64,000 nt of DNA from Ancylomarina sp. DW003 (GCF_029029505.1 NZ_JAKJSD010000001.1:186001-250000); one strand, 5' to 3'; positions 37,549 to 47,494 are shown, counted from the stretch's first letter. Notes: generated from the sequence alone by a model not told the origin. Numbers and translations are program-made.

Positions 37549-38142
37549 TTATGAAGATTTGTATTTTTTTTGGAAGGATATAAATGAAAAAAGGACAAGT
37601 AATTCACGAAGGCTGACCAACTTTTCACGAAGCCTATTTTTAGCTCTAAAAACCTGAACCTTAACAGCACTTACCGAAATATTCAGTTCATCAGCAATCT
37701 CTGAATATTTTAAACCATCAAAGACTGACATTTTATAAACCTCTCTACACTGTTCGGGTAGTTCGTCAATAGCACCCTTAATTTTCAAAGTAATATTCTC
37801 GTCAATATCCAGATCTACCGAATCAGATAAGATTTGTGCCTCAAATAGTTTTTGCTTTTTTTTATCCTCAATCTGAATAGAACGCAGATAATCAACACAA
37901 GCGTTCCGAACCATTAAAAAAAGATAAGAACGAAGCGATTTAGAAATTCGTTTTAATGGATACTCCCACATTTTTATGAAAACATTCTGAACAATATCTT
38001 CAGCTAAACCAGGACAGCAAACATATGATTCTGCAAATCGAAACAAAGGAGCATGATAAGTCTCAAAAAGAATAGCATAAACTCTTCTATCTCTATTTGC
38101 CAATCCAAGCAGCAGTATTTTTTCCTGATTATTCATAATCAT
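37549..38142 (-). CDS. ECF-subfamily RNA polymerase sigma factor (FecI-like)
   Basis: This 197-residue regulator has region 2 (about 20-95: YAILFETYHAPLFRFAESYV.., IVQNVFIKMWEYPL) and region 4 (about 120-178: IDELPEQCREVYKMSVFDGLKYSEIADELNISVSAVK), with no region 3, as in ECF factors. Paired with the FecR at 36005, it should activate the STN-SusC operon when the receptor binds substrate. A second in-frame ATG at 38136 is an equal candidate start. Confidence 0.93.
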   Translation of the reverse strand: MIMNNQEKILLLGLANRDRRVYAILFETYHAPLFRFAESYVCCPGLAEDIVQNVFIKMWEYPLKRISKSLRSYLFLMVRNACVDYLRSIQIEDKKKQKLFEAQILSDSVDLDIDENITLKIKGAIDELPEQCREVYKMSVFDGLKYSEIADELNISVSAVKVQVFRAKNRLREKLVSLRELLVLFSFISFQKKYKSS

Positions 38143-38575
38143 TGATAGACTTCTGGAAGTAATTAACCTACGGAGAACAGCGAATCTATAAAAAACATTT
38201 AAACCATCAAAGCCTGAATATTAAGGCTTAAACATCAATAAATATCTTCTTATGCTTAACAGTAATAACATCTTACATATTATAACGAATTTGAAATACC
38301 CCCTCAAATCTATATTAACAACACAAAAATACAAGGACTTACAACGAATTTGCCCAATGGCTATATTACAAGCCTGAAATCAAAATGAATAACATCTCTA
38401 ATACCATTATGGTTAATGAATTCAAATACAATATTTTTATTTAAACTAAGTCTAAATTACTTTCCATATTGAAACCGTTTCAAGACCTAAGCCAGTAGAA
38501 ACATTTGACAAGAAGGATAAAAAACATACTTTTAGGACGTTGTAACATCGAATATTTCTATAAAGTTTATTAAAC
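38143..38575. other. divergent intergenic region between sigma gene and lnt
   Basis: This 433-base AT-rich region has no gene. It contains the sigma-gene promoter on the minus strand (38305-38334) with a leader of about 155 nt. I see no exact -7 box for lnt on the plus strand. Confidence 0.6.
38305..38334 (-). promoter_or_regulatory. housekeeping-type promoter of the ECF sigma gene
   Basis: On the minus strand TTG, exactly 19 nt, then TAGATTTG match the Bacteroidota consensus TTTG-N19-TAnnTTTG. This suggests the sigma gene is made constitutively rather than by itself. Confidence 0.6.
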
Positions 38576-40132
38576 ATGAAATACAAAACAGGTCTACTCG
38601 CAATTCTATCGGGACTACTCCTAGCTTTGCCTTGGGCATATTCTGTATTCTTTTTCTCGATATTTTTCGCTTTTATCCCACTCCTTTTTCTGGAAGAAGA
38701 GAGTCAAAAACAATCGAATCCATATTGGCTTTTCAACTACGCTTTTCTTGCATTTTTAATTTGGAATACTTTAGCATATTGGTGGGTTGCCGAAGCTCAA
38801 CTAATCGGATCAATTCTTATTATCCTCATCAATTCTGCAATTCAAGCAACAATCTTTTGGTTAATTTCAATTACACGAAAACAGCTTAAGATTTCCATTC
38901 TTTTTCCATTTTTAATCATTGGGCTAGGCTTCGAATATTTTCATACTCAATGGGATTTGGCCTGGCCTTGGCTCAATTTAGGTAATGCCTTTACAGCTCA
39001 ACCTAAACTGGTACAGTGGTACGAATTCACTGGAGTAAGAGGTGGCAGTTTATGGATCATTTTAATTAATATTTCACTTTATTCTCTATTTAAAGTGAGA
39101 AATTATTTTAAGTATTTAAGAATTCTAATTTTAATTCTTTTCCCAATTCTTAGTTCCTTATTCCTTTACAATCAAGAAGAAATATCAAACTTAACTAAAA
39201 GCTTTTCCCTGTTTCAACCTAATCTTGATCCTTACACCGAAAAGTTCAAACCCGAGAATGAAAAGGTACACTTCGATAAGTTTCTTATTACAACAGATTC
39301 TCTACTTCAAACAAATGAAACTGATTTTATTTTTGGCCCGGAAACAATGATTCTTCAAGCAATTAATGAAGACACTCCAATAGAGTCTGAATCATATAAA
39401 AAGTTAATACATCTGAGAAATAAATATCCGAAAACTGAATTCTTTATTGGGGTTCATAGCTACCTCAAACTAGAGAATAAGATCCCAGCAGGAAGTAGAT
39501 ACAATACCGATAAAGATTTTTATTACGAAGCTTTTAATTCGGCATTATTGCTCGATGATAATGACAATACCTCTTTTTATCACAAAACGAAGCTCGTTCC
39601 ACTCTTCGAGCGAATGCCCTTTGTTCAATATTTAAGTTTTCTTGGGAAATATTCACTGGAATTAGGGGGTTATAATGGAACCTATAGTAATAGAAATACA
39701 GTCGATTCTTTTCTTAAGAATGATTCCACAGAAATTATTCCTATCGTTTGTTTCGAATCTGTTTTTGGTGACTATTGTGCACAAAGAGTAAATGACAAAC
39801 CTGGTTTTATCTGTTTAATTACAAACGATGGCTGGTGGAAAAATTCACTGGGATATAAATATCATTTCAATTTTTCACGCTTACGTGCTATTGAAAATAG
39901 GCGACAAATTATTAGAGTTGCTAACAACGGCATTTCAGCTTTAATTAATACAAAAGGTGAAGTTGAATTAAAAACTCAATGGTGGGAAAAAACAATTCTT
40001 GAAGGTGATATCAAACTTTATTCCAGAAAAACATTCTACTCAACCCATGGAGATTACATAGGACGAATCACAGCATTCTTTGCCATCCTTTTATTAATCT
40101 TTGTTAAAATCAGAAGGATAAGTCAAACTTAA
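38576..40132 (+). CDS. lnt: apolipoprotein N-acyltransferase
   Basis: Lnt transfers a third acyl chain to the N-terminal cysteine of lipoproteins at the periplasmic side of the inner membrane. The 518-residue protein has N-terminal membrane helices (about residues 5-200) and a C-terminal nitrilase-type domain with the triad Glu256 (FGPET), Lys337 (HKTKLVPLFE) and Cys391 (VCFESVF). A final helix near 500-515 anchors the end. It is consistent with the many lipoproteins in this window. Confidence 0.94.
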   Translation: MKYKTGLLAILSGLLLALPWAYSVFFFSIFFAFIPLLFLEEESQKQSNPYWLFNYAFLAFLIWNTLAYWWVAEAQLIGSILIILINSAIQATIFWLISITRKQLKISILFPFLIIGLGFEYFHTQWDLAWPWLNLGNAFTAQPKLVQWYEFTGVRGGSLWIILINISLYSLFKVRNYFKYLRILILILFPILSSLFLYNQEEISNLTKSFSLFQPNLDPYTEKFKPENEKVHFDKFLITTDSLLQTNETDFIFGPETMILQAINEDTPIESESYKKLIHLRNKYPKTEFFIGVHSYLKLENKIPAGSRYNTDKDFYYEAFNSALLLDDNDNTSFYHKTKLVPLFERMPFVQYLSFLGKYSLELGGYNGTYSNRNTVDSFLKNDSTEIIPIVCFESVFGDYCAQRVNDKPGFICLITNDGWWKNSLGYKYHFNFSRLRAIENRRQIIRVANNGISALINTKGEVELKTQWWEKTILEGDIKLYSRKTFYSTHGDYIGRITAFFAILLLIFVKIRRISQT

Positions 40133-40230
40133 TGACTGTTTTTCCAAAGGCCTTTTTATTTTTGAAGAATAAGAATACTCGATTGAAGTTGAATTCGAGC
40201 TATATTAAACGAGAAACTAATACATAAAAT

Positions 40231-41289
40231 ATGAAAGCTCTACTTAAAGTTACACTACTAGCTATTATAAGTATTGGCATAAGCATTCAAGCACAGGCTG
40301 AAACCCAATCAAAGAAACTTACAAAAACTTATACAGCAAGTACAAATCTTAAAATTGACACTCGTTATTCTCGAGTTGAGTTTAAGACTTGGGATAAAGA
40401 TGAAATTAAATTTGATATTACTATTTCTGCAGAGAGCAATAAAGCAGAGAAAGCACAAACAATGCTCGACAATATCTCAATTGATATGACAGAGGGTGAT
40501 GATTTGATTATTGCAAAAACTGTTTTTGGAGATTTTTTCAAACTAAAAAAGTTGAGTCACTCTATTTTTAACAAGGGTAAAATAAAAATCAATTATACAA
40601 TTTACCTACCTGCTCAAACTCAACTTGATTTGGTTCAAAAGGACTCACGTATTTTTGTTGCAAATCATTCCGGAGATATTAAACTTGATCTTATCTATAG
40701 TGAATTCACAGCTGAAAATTTAAAAGGGAAAAACGATTTTGAGCTAAGATCTAATAGTTTTCTTAAGATTGGGAAAGTCAATGAAGTTAGACTCAATGTT
40801 GGCGGGTCAGAAATTAATATTGAAGAGGCCAATAATATAACAGGAGAGAGTCGCGATTCTGAATATAAATTAGGCGTAATCGATAATATGAATATCAAAT
40901 CTTCTCGTGATAAATTCGAAATTAAAGAGATTGAATCATTGTATGGATCATCTAGTTTGTCCAAATTTGATATTAGCTATTTAGGAAGCGAGTTGGATTA
41001 CGACATCAGCTTTGGACATCTTTTTATTTTTAATGTAGATTATCTATTCTCTTTTATAAAGCTTGATTCAAAATTTGGTAATCTGGGTGCTAGTTTTAGT
41101 AGTAAGGCTAATTTCACCTACGAAATTAATCACCGCGCCGTTAAGTTTGATAAAACGAGTGCCTTTGATCTTGAAGCTGATAAAACCATGGATGGTAAAA
41201 AAGCGATTTCGAAAGGTAAATTTGGTTCTAAAAAAGCCACAGCTAAAGTTAATATCAGAGCAAATAACTGTAAGTTAAAATTGGAATAA
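40231..41289 (+). CDS. secreted beta-rich protein, DUF4097-like (adhesin-type)
   Basis: This 352-residue protein has a signal peptide (about 1-23, ending QAQA) and repeats of short beta-strands: TASTNLKIDTRYSRVEFKTW, VQKDSRIFVANHSGDIKLDL, NEVRLNVGGSEINIEEA. The pattern looks like a right-handed beta-helix of the DUF4097/DUF2807 type found in secreted Bacteroidota proteins near regulators. It could be a periplasmic or surface protein; no function is known. It follows lnt after 98 bases and ends with a strong bidirectional terminator. Confidence 0.68.
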   Translation: MKALLKVTLLAIISIGISIQAQAETQSKKLTKTYTASTNLKIDTRYSRVEFKTWDKDEIKFDITISAESNKAEKAQTMLDNISIDMTEGDDLIIAKTVFGDFFKLKKLSHSIFNKGKIKINYTIYLPAQTQLDLVQKDSRIFVANHSGDIKLDLIYSEFTAENLKGKNDFELRSNSFLKIGKVNEVRLNVGGSEINIEEANNITGESRDSEYKLGVIDNMNIKSSRDKFEIKEIESLYGSSSLSKFDISYLGSELDYDISFGHLFIFNVDYLFSFIKLDSKFGNLGASFSSKANFTYEINHRAVKFDKTSAFDLEADKTMDGKKAISKGKFGSKKATAKVNIRANNCKLKLE

Positions 41290-41307
41290 ACTATACTGCA
41301 AAAGCAT

Positions 41308-41344
41308 AAAAAGAGCCTGTGTAAATCAATACACAGGCTCTTTG
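41308..41344. terminator. bidirectional terminator
   Basis: AAAGAGCCTGTGTA pairs with TACACAGGCTCTTT around a 5-nt loop; A and T runs serve both convergent genes. Confidence 0.85.
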
Positions 41345-41366
41345 TATTTATTTTGTTTCTCAATTT

Positions 41367-42770
41367 CTAATTATCAAATTTCTTCAACAGCTCACGTGCT
41401 ACAACAACGCCATTGACAGAAGCTTGCATTAAGCCTCTTGTAATACCCGGGCCATCACCACCCATATAAAGATTCTTAACAGAAAGAGATTGGAAATCCT
41501 TACCTACTTTAGCAACATTACAATAAAATTTGACCTCTACACCATAAAGTAAGGTTTCATCTGAAGCTAAGCCTGGTGTAACCTTATCCAGAGCCATAAT
41601 CATCTCACGAATATCCTTTAGGATTCTATGAGGTAAAACCAAGCTTAAATCCCCTGGAACAGCATCTTTAAGTGTTGGTATAATGTTATTACGATACAAA
41701 CGATCTTTTGTGGTACGACGGCCACGCATAAAGTCTCCAAAACGTTGAACTAAAATTTGATTCTTAGTCAGCATGTTTGCCAAGCGAGCAATATGTTTTC
41801 CGTATTGAATTGGCTCATTAAATGGCTCGGTAAATTTCTGAGAAACCAATAGTGCGAAGTTTGTATTATCACTCTTTAGATCTTTAAAGCTATGACCATT
41901 CACAACAGCCAGATCCCCTTCATAATATTCTGACGAAACAAATCCCCCTGGATTGGAACAAAAAGTTCTCACCTTGTCATCGAATGTTTTAGTATAATGA
42001 ATCAGCTTTGCCTCATAAAAATTATCATTTACTTCCTGCATAATTTCATTTCGACACTCAACACGAACACCTATATCAACTGCTCCAACTTCTGTAGAAA
42101 TATTCTCTTGTGCACATTTTTGCATCAACCAGTCGGCACCTTCACGCCCAACTGAAACCATAACCTGATCAGCAAAATAATCTCCACTTCCATTGCGAAC
42201 ACCTTTAATCACTTCATCTTCTATAATAAGGTCGTTTACTGCAGCATTAAATTTTACTTCAACACCTTCTTCTGTCAAGTAGTCGTAAAGCTTGTGATAT
42301 AAAGCTTGAGCTTTTTCTGTTCCCAAGTGACGAACCGGGCAATGCACCAATTTTAAATTCGCTTCAATTGCTTTTCGTCTAATATCTTTCATTTCAGGAC
42401 TAAACTCTTCGCCATGAATATCACCATCAGCTCCGAACTCCAAATAAACCTCATCAGTATATTTAATAAGCTCTATAGCTTTTTCTACACCTAAATATTC
42501 AGGCAATGTACCTCCAACTTCGTGGGATAAGGAAAGTTTTCCATCAGAGAAGGCTCCTGCTCCTGCCCATCCTGTTGTAATACTACAAGGTTTACAGTGT
42601 GTACAAATTCCTCCATTAAAATGTTTAGGACATTTTCGATTGGTAATTCCTCTACCTTTTTCAAGCATTAGAATATTCAACTTCTTACCTGACTTAACCA
42701 GTTCGTAGGCACAGAAAATACCAGCTGGTCCAGCTCCAACAATAATTACATCGTACTTTTTTGTCATCAT
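41367..42770 (-). CDS. FAD-dependent oxidoreductase (COG2509 type)
   Basis: This 467-residue flavoprotein begins with a Rossmann FAD-binding motif VIIVGAGPAGIFCAYELV (residues 8-25). A cysteine-rich stretch CPKHFNGGICTHCKPCS (about 48-64) and GAFSDGKLSLS follow; this combination marks the predicted FAD-dependent dehydrogenase group COG2509. The C-terminal LYMGGDGPGITRGLMQASVNGV closes the FAD site. The substrate is unknown. A second ATG directly follows the first and is equally likely. Confidence 0.85.
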   Translation of the reverse strand: MMTKKYDVIIVGAGPAGIFCAYELVKSGKKLNILMLEKGRGITNRKCPKHFNGGICTHCKPCSITTGWAGAGAFSDGKLSLSHEVGGTLPEYLGVEKAIELIKYTDEVYLEFGADGDIHGEEFSPEMKDIRRKAIEANLKLVHCPVRHLGTEKAQALYHKLYDYLTEEGVEVKFNAAVNDLIIEDEVIKGVRNGSGDYFADQVMVSVGREGADWLMQKCAQENISTEVGAVDIGVRVECRNEIMQEVNDNFYEAKLIHYTKTFDDKVRTFCSNPGGFVSSEYYEGDLAVVNGHSFKDLKSDNTNFALLVSQKFTEPFNEPIQYGKHIARLANMLTKNQILVQRFGDFMRGRRTTKDRLYRNNIIPTLKDAVPGDLSLVLPHRILKDIREMIMALDKVTPGLASDETLLYGVEVKFYCNVAKVGKDFQSLSVKNLYMGGDGPGITRGLMQASVNGVVVARELLKKFDN

Positions 42771-42937
42771 TATTAATTAAAAAATTAAACGTAGATGAGA
42801 TTTGGGATGAATGCATCGCTTGACTCTTCTTTTAAGCGGTTCGCTAAAAAGCAAACCCCTAAAGATAGAAAATTATTGCACTCAAAATTGAGATACTTAA
42901 ACTACAAGTTTAATTGAATAGACTCTAAATAATAATC

Positions 42938-42969
42938 AAAAAGTGGCTACCCTCATCGAGGATAGCCAC
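42938..42969 (-). terminator. rho-independent terminator after the tricorn-like protease gene
   Basis: On the minus strand a 12-bp stem (GTGGCTATCCTC with GAGGGTAGCCAC, one mismatch-free run) with a 3-nt loop is followed by five T. Confidence 0.85.
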
Positions 42970-43014
42970 ATATGCAATTACAATCTATTTATCCCAAAGT
43001 GGAATAATTATAAA

Positions 43015-46000
43015 TTATTCTACAGTTTTTAATAAATCTTCAATAGCACCTTCTAGTTGCTGATCGATTCCTTTATCAATCTTACCCGGCATATTTTTAA
43101 TGATAACTTCAGGAACAGTTTGATTGTTTTCCATCCATTCCCCTTTTTTATTCTTAGCACTTACAGGAACCGATCCCCAAAGTACTTTCCCATTTTGCAA
43201 CATTTCCCATCCTGCAAAACTACAAGTTCCAGGAACAGGCATACCAATCATTTTTCCAATTCCTAAATCTTGATATCCACATGCAAAACAAGAGCCATCG
43301 CTATATTGAGCCTCTCCAACAAGTGCAACACTTGGCTTAGTCCATCTGTAGTTAGGTTCAAAACCTAAAACTCTGTCTTCAACAGCATAATCAAGAAAAC
43401 GTACACCAGTCAAAAACATTGATAAGTCACCAACAAGGTCACCACCACCATTAAAACGAGTATCTACAATCAATCCTTTTTTATCAAAATACTTACCCAT
43501 CGCTTTTTCGTAGATGTCACGATATTTACCATCACTCATTCCAGGTAAATGCACATAACCTAGCTTGCCATTACTCAATTTCTCTACATCAGCCTCATTC
43601 ATCTTAATCCAACGATCATACAATAAACCACTTTCTTTTCTTAATGAAATTGGTTTCATTGTAATGTCCTGAGATTTTTTAGTTGCAGGATCGTAAACAT
43701 GTAGCAGTGTAATTTGACCTGCTTTACGATTTAAGTATTTCGCAAAATCAACATTGCTATCTATACTAACACCATCAATATGCTGAATAATCATTCCCGG
43801 CTTAATCTTAATATGATTCTTATCAAGAGGTCCATTTTTAATGATCTCAGTTATTTTTAGTCCTTGCCCTTTATATGAATAATCGAAGAAAATACCTAGA
43901 GAAGCCGTATTGTCAGCACCAGACATTCCACCATAGTAACGAGCTCCACAGTGAGATACATTCAATTCTCCTAACATCTCTGATAATAACTCAGAGAATT
44001 CAAAGTCGTTACCTACCGAACCTAACTTAGCTTGATAATTTACCTTAAGAGCATCCCAATCAACACCATGGTAATCCGAAATGTAAAACATCGATTTTAC
44101 TCTCTTCCAAACATGATTGAACATGTTTTGGCGTTCAGCTGCAAGATCCAGTTGCATCTCGCTTCTAGTTGCAACCGACTTCTTTGATTTCGCTTTTACA
44201 TCAATAGTTGAAATTCTTCCATCAGATAATAAGAATAATTTCTTCATATCCTTATCCCACTGCAAACTTCCGGATTTTGCTCCCAAAGGCATCAGCATTT
44301 TGGTTGCCTTTGTTCTTAATTTAGTTGTCCAAAGGTTATATCCCTTTTCAAACTTAGCCAGATAATAAAGATCTTCTCCATCTTTTGAAAGTACAGCATC
44401 TGCTAATTTTGCAGAATGAATGGTCAATCTCATTTTTCTGTCTTGAAGACCATCCCAATCGATCTTTAAATCTTTAACCTTAGGTTCTTTTTTCTTGTCT
44501 TCTTTTTTACCCTTTTTCTTTTTGTCTTTCTTATCAGCTTCTTTTTTCTTTTTCTCTTCCTTATCTTTTTTCTCCTTGTCGTTTATTTCTTTCCAAAGCT
44601 TATATTCATCTTTGCTCATATGAAACTTATCCCAAGCATCATTTGTTAAGAATAATGAATAAACATCCATTTGTTTAGATCCAGAGTTGGCGTGAGAACG
44701 AAGACCATTTCTATTAGAAAACCATAAAATCTGCTTACCTCCATTAACCCAAGTTGGACCATAATCGCCGTATCCACTTTCGGTAAGGTTAATCATTTTC
44801 TTAGATCCATCTACAGCCAACAATACAGCCTCATCATTTGCCATAGTTGGTGCAAATGAAACTAATAACCATTTACTATCAGGACTCCATTGGAAATATT
44901 GATCACCATCACCCATATAGTACAACTCTTTTGGAGTTAACATGGTACGGCTTTTCTTTTTATCCAGATTGTAAATAACTAAAGTTTTCTTATTCTGAAT
45001 AAAAGCAATCTCTTTCCCATCAGGAGAATATTTAGCCTGGTAGTTTTCATTATCATTTACAATAACATTCTCTTCTTTCAATACTGTAGAGGCAAAGAAA
45101 TAAGGCTCTTTTTCGTTAACGCGTTTTGTTTGATAGATACCCCATTTAGCATTACGCTCCGAGGAATACATGATTGCTTTTCCATCAGGGGAAAAACTCA
45201 CAAATCTTTCCTGAGCTGCCGTATTCGTAATTCGCTTTGTTATTTTTGATTCTACAGAAGAAACAAACACTTCACCTCTTACAATATAAGCGACTTCTTT
45301 TCCATCAGGGGAAATAGCCATCTCCTTGATATTACCAGAAACAGGCAATACCTTCATATTATTATGACGTCCTTCAGCTCGAATTTCAACTTCAATTCTC
45401 TTTGCATCCTCACCTTCAGCTTTTGTATATAAATCACCATTGTGTGTATAACATAGCGTTTCGTCATTCGTCATACTTAAATAACGAACCGGGTGCATTT
45501 CAAATTTAGTAATCTGCTCTGTTGCTGATGGCTTCTCGATATTCAACTTGTGAACATTGAAACAGCCACTTTCTTCACTCAAATAGTAAAGACTTTTTTC
45601 ATCAGCTGAATAAATTGGGTTACGATCTTCTCCCTCAAAACTTGTAATCTTTGAATGCGAATCAGTCACAACATCATACTTCCAAATGTCACGTGTGATT
45701 GTAGATTTATGGTGCTTACGGAAATAATCTTCACCACCTTTTTTGTCGATATAAACGAGTTCTTTTCCATCTTTACGAACTTGAACTTCTTCTGCCGGAA
45801 TTGTAAAAACTTGCTCTACACGACCTCCATTAGCAGCAACCTGATACAATTCTGGCTGAGATCCTGTATTGTATTGACGGTGTTCTTTCGTATCCAAACG
45901 CTGACCACCAAAAATTACTTTTTTATCATCAGCACTAAATGAAAAAGGTCTTTCACCCCTTGAATGATAGGTCAATCGGATAGGCTCTCCACCTTTAATA

Positions 46001-46281
46001 TCAATCACAAAAACATCCATATTACCATAACGCTCAGATGCAAATGCAATCTTATTCCCAGCATGATTCCAAACTGGCATATAATCGTGAGCTTCGTGAA
46101 AAGTTAAATTTCTGGCTTCGCCCCCATTTGATGATACTAAATAAATATCACCTTTATAAGTGAAAGCGATCTGATCTCCGTTTGGAGAAATTGCGGCGTG
46201 GCGAATCCACTGCTCGCTTGGTTTTGCAAATAACATTGTACCCGAAAGGATGCACAACATTAAACCCAAGATTTTCCTCAT
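43015..46281 (-). CDS. tricorn-type S41 protease with beta-propeller and PDZ domains
   Basis: This 1088-residue exported protease has a signal peptide (about 1-19, ending LFA), an N-terminal WD40/TolB-type six-bladed propeller (about 25-330), a second propeller, a PDZ domain (about 800-900) and a C-terminal S41 peptidase. The nucleophile is Ser in YSDGS (about residue 994), and a histidine in LNVSHCGARY (about 773) fits the tricorn triad. Between the second propeller and the C-terminal half lies a lysine-rich insert (about 567-603) with many KK pairs. Tricorn proteases degrade peptides into short products; this one would act in the periplasm. It is a single-gene unit. Confidence 0.9.
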   Translation of the reverse strand: MRKILGLMLCILSGTMLFAKPSEQWIRHAAISPNGDQIAFTYKGDIYLVSSNGGEARNLTFHEAHDYMPVWNHAGNKIAFASERYGNMDVFVIDIKGGEPIRLTYHSRGERPFSFSADDKKVIFGGQRLDTKEHRQYNTGSQPELYQVAANGGRVEQVFTIPAEEVQVRKDGKELVYIDKKGGEDYFRKHHKSTITRDIWKYDVVTDSHSKITSFEGEDRNPIYSADEKSLYYLSEESGCFNVHKLNIEKPSATEQITKFEMHPVRYLSMTNDETLCYTHNGDLYTKAEGEDAKRIEVEIRAEGRHNNMKVLPVSGNIKEMAISPDGKEVAYIVRGEVFVSSVESKITKRITNTAAQERFVSFSPDGKAIMYSSERNAKWGIYQTKRVNEKEPYFFASTVLKEENVIVNDNENYQAKYSPDGKEIAFIQNKKTLVIYNLDKKKSRTMLTPKELYYMGDGDQYFQWSPDSKWLLVSFAPTMANDEAVLLAVDGSKKMINLTESGYGDYGPTWVNGGKQILWFSNRNGLRSHANSGSKQMDVYSLFLTNDAWDKFHMSKDEYKLWKEINDKEKKDKEEKKKKEADKKDKKKKGKKEDKKKEPKVKDLKIDWDGLQDRKMRLTIHSAKLADAVLSKDGEDLYYLAKFEKGYNLWTTKLRTKATKMLMPLGAKSGSLQWDKDMKKLFLLSDGRISTIDVKAKSKKSVATRSEMQLDLAAERQNMFNHVWKRVKSMFYISDYHGVDWDALKVNYQAKLGSVGNDFEFSELLSEMLGELNVSHCGARYYGGMSGADNTASLGIFFDYSYKGQGLKITEIIKNGPLDKNHIKIKPGMIIQHIDGVSIDSNVDFAKYLNRKAGQITLLHVYDPATKKSQDITMKPISLRKESGLLYDRWIKMNEADVEKLSNGKLGYVHLPGMSDGKYRDIYEKAMGKYFDKKGLIVDTRFNGGGDLVGDLSMFLTGVRFLDYAVEDRVLGFEPNYRWTKPSVALVGEAQYSDGSCFACGYQDLGIGKMIGMPVPGTCSFAGWEMLQNGKVLWGSVPVSAKNKKGEWMENNQTVPEVIIKNMPGKIDKGIDQQLEGAIEDLLKTVE

Positions 46282-46478
46282 TTTAAATTATTTTTGTTAG
46301 TAGGTGTGAGTATAAGAATTGATTAAATCCTAATACACATTCTAAGTCATTTATGATTAAGAATTCAAAATTAAAGAAACTTAAGCTGAAATAACATTAT
46401 TAAAAGACAAATTAGTTTTTTCTAACAATTCGAAGGTTAAACTAGGGGTTAATACCGATATTGTTTAAATATTCACAA

Positions 46479-46513
46479 TAAAAAAGCCCTTAAGTTTGTG
46501 ACTTAAGGACTTT
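46479..46513 (-). terminator. rho-independent terminator after the sigma/Spy-like operon
   Basis: On the minus strand AAAGTCCTTAAGT pairs with ACTTAAGGGCTTT around a 5-nt loop, then TTTATT. Confidence 0.78.
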
Positions 46514-46533
46514 ATAATATTGCCATTAAAAAT

Positions 46534-47007
46534 CTACTTTCTACCTCTTTGCATATGTCTCTCACCTTTTATACGTCTCAACAACATGCCTTTATATTCT
46601 TTATCAGCCATATATAAATCCAATAGTTGTTTAGTCGACAGTACTTTCTTAAACTTATAATGATAATCTCTTTCCAGTTTTGCTTTTTCTACCTTTAAAT
46701 CTGCCATTCGATCACTTATATGTGCTAGTTCTTTCTCTGACAGACTAATAGAATCATGCTTCAATTTTATAAACAACTCTCTGAATTCCTGATGAAATAA
46801 ATCTTTCTTACTCTTCATTTCATTGTATAATGGCCAAAATACCTGAGCCTTTTCAGAGCTTATTTCAAGTTGTTGAGTAATATAAGATATCTTTTGTGCT
46901 TCAAATTTTGCACGCATTTCCGGTGTCAATTCTCTTCTGTGCCCTTGTGCAAACACAAATGAAGTATATAACATTAAAATGGCTAATAAACTTATTATTT
47001 TATACAT
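46534..47007 (-). CDS. Spy/CpxP-like periplasmic protein
   Basis: This 157-residue protein has a signal peptide (about 1-20, ending FVFAQ) and a charged all-helical body. The LTPEMRAKFEAQKISYITQQL segment and arrangement of helices resemble Spy/CpxP-type periplasmic chaperones and heavy-metal sensors; the LTxxQ motif of the enteric proteins is not exact. The basic tail HMQRGRK follows. It is the last gene of an ECF sigma operon, so it could be both target and sensor of an envelope-stress response, by analogy with other systems. Confidence 0.7.
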   Translation of the reverse strand: MYKIISLLAILMLYTSFVFAQGHRRELTPEMRAKFEAQKISYITQQLEISSEKAQVFWPLYNEMKSKKDLFHQEFRELFIKLKHDSISLSEKELAHISDRMADLKVEKAKLERDYHYKFKKVLSTKQLLDLYMADKEYKGMLLRRIKGERHMQRGRK

Positions 47008-47025
47008 GGTATCTCTTTTTTTGAC

Positions 47026-47430
47026 TTACAAATTAGCTAATAAAATTTCAGTATCAATATCAGAATCTGAAAGATAATTAATAATATCATCTGATGTTAC
47101 TTCAGATAAATCCTCGAAGAATGCCAAATCAATTTCGTTTGTATCTACCTCTGAAGAGTCTACCTGAGCTATAGTCTGAATCTCTTCGTTTCCGAATGAT
47201 GAAATCTTAAATTCCGGATCGATAGAACTCGTCAAAATTATACGAGCGGCAAATACCAAAACAAAAATACTAGCTGCCATCCACATATACGGACGAAGCT
47301 GAACAATCAAAGGTTGTTTCTCTTCAACTTCATTTAGCTTCATTTCCTCTAACTTAATCTTCTCCTTAACTTGCTCTCCCAAGTTCTCGAAATAATTCTC
47401 CGGAACCTTGTATGGATTATCCTTTTTCAT
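47026..47430 (-). CDS. single-pass membrane protein, candidate anti-sigma factor
   Basis: This 134-residue protein begins with MKKDNPYKVPENYFENLGEQ, an N-terminal motif common in short Bacteroidota proteins next to ECF sigma genes, and has one transmembrane helix (about 49-67: WMAASIFVLVFAARIIL). The rest is acidic and ends in LSDSDIDTEILLANL. The ATG at 47430 is preferred over TTG at 47451. It follows the sigma gene, so a role as its membrane-bound anti-sigma factor is plausible; it lacks the zinc-finger HxxxCxxC motif and a FecR domain. Confidence 0.68.
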   Translation of the reverse strand: MKKDNPYKVPENYFENLGEQVKEKIKLEEMKLNEVEEKQPLIVQLRPYMWMAASIFVLVFAARIILTSSIDPEFKISSFGNEEIQTIAQVDSSEVDTNEIDLAFFEDLSEVTSDDIINYLSDSDIDTEILLANL

Positions 47431-47494
47431 ATGATTTGATTTTCTAGTCAAGTCTATTCTTTTTATTAGATATCTTTTTGAATCAATGGTTTAA

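Noticed and set aside
37398-37670. A 90-residue frame overlapping the sigma gene on the same strand
   Set aside because: It lies in another frame of the sigma gene and the AT-rich gap, with low-complexity aromatic-rich content and no recognisable start context.
43015-46281. TolB of the Tol-Pal system
   Set aside because: The propeller resembles TolB, but the length and the PDZ and S41 domains show a tricorn-type protease.
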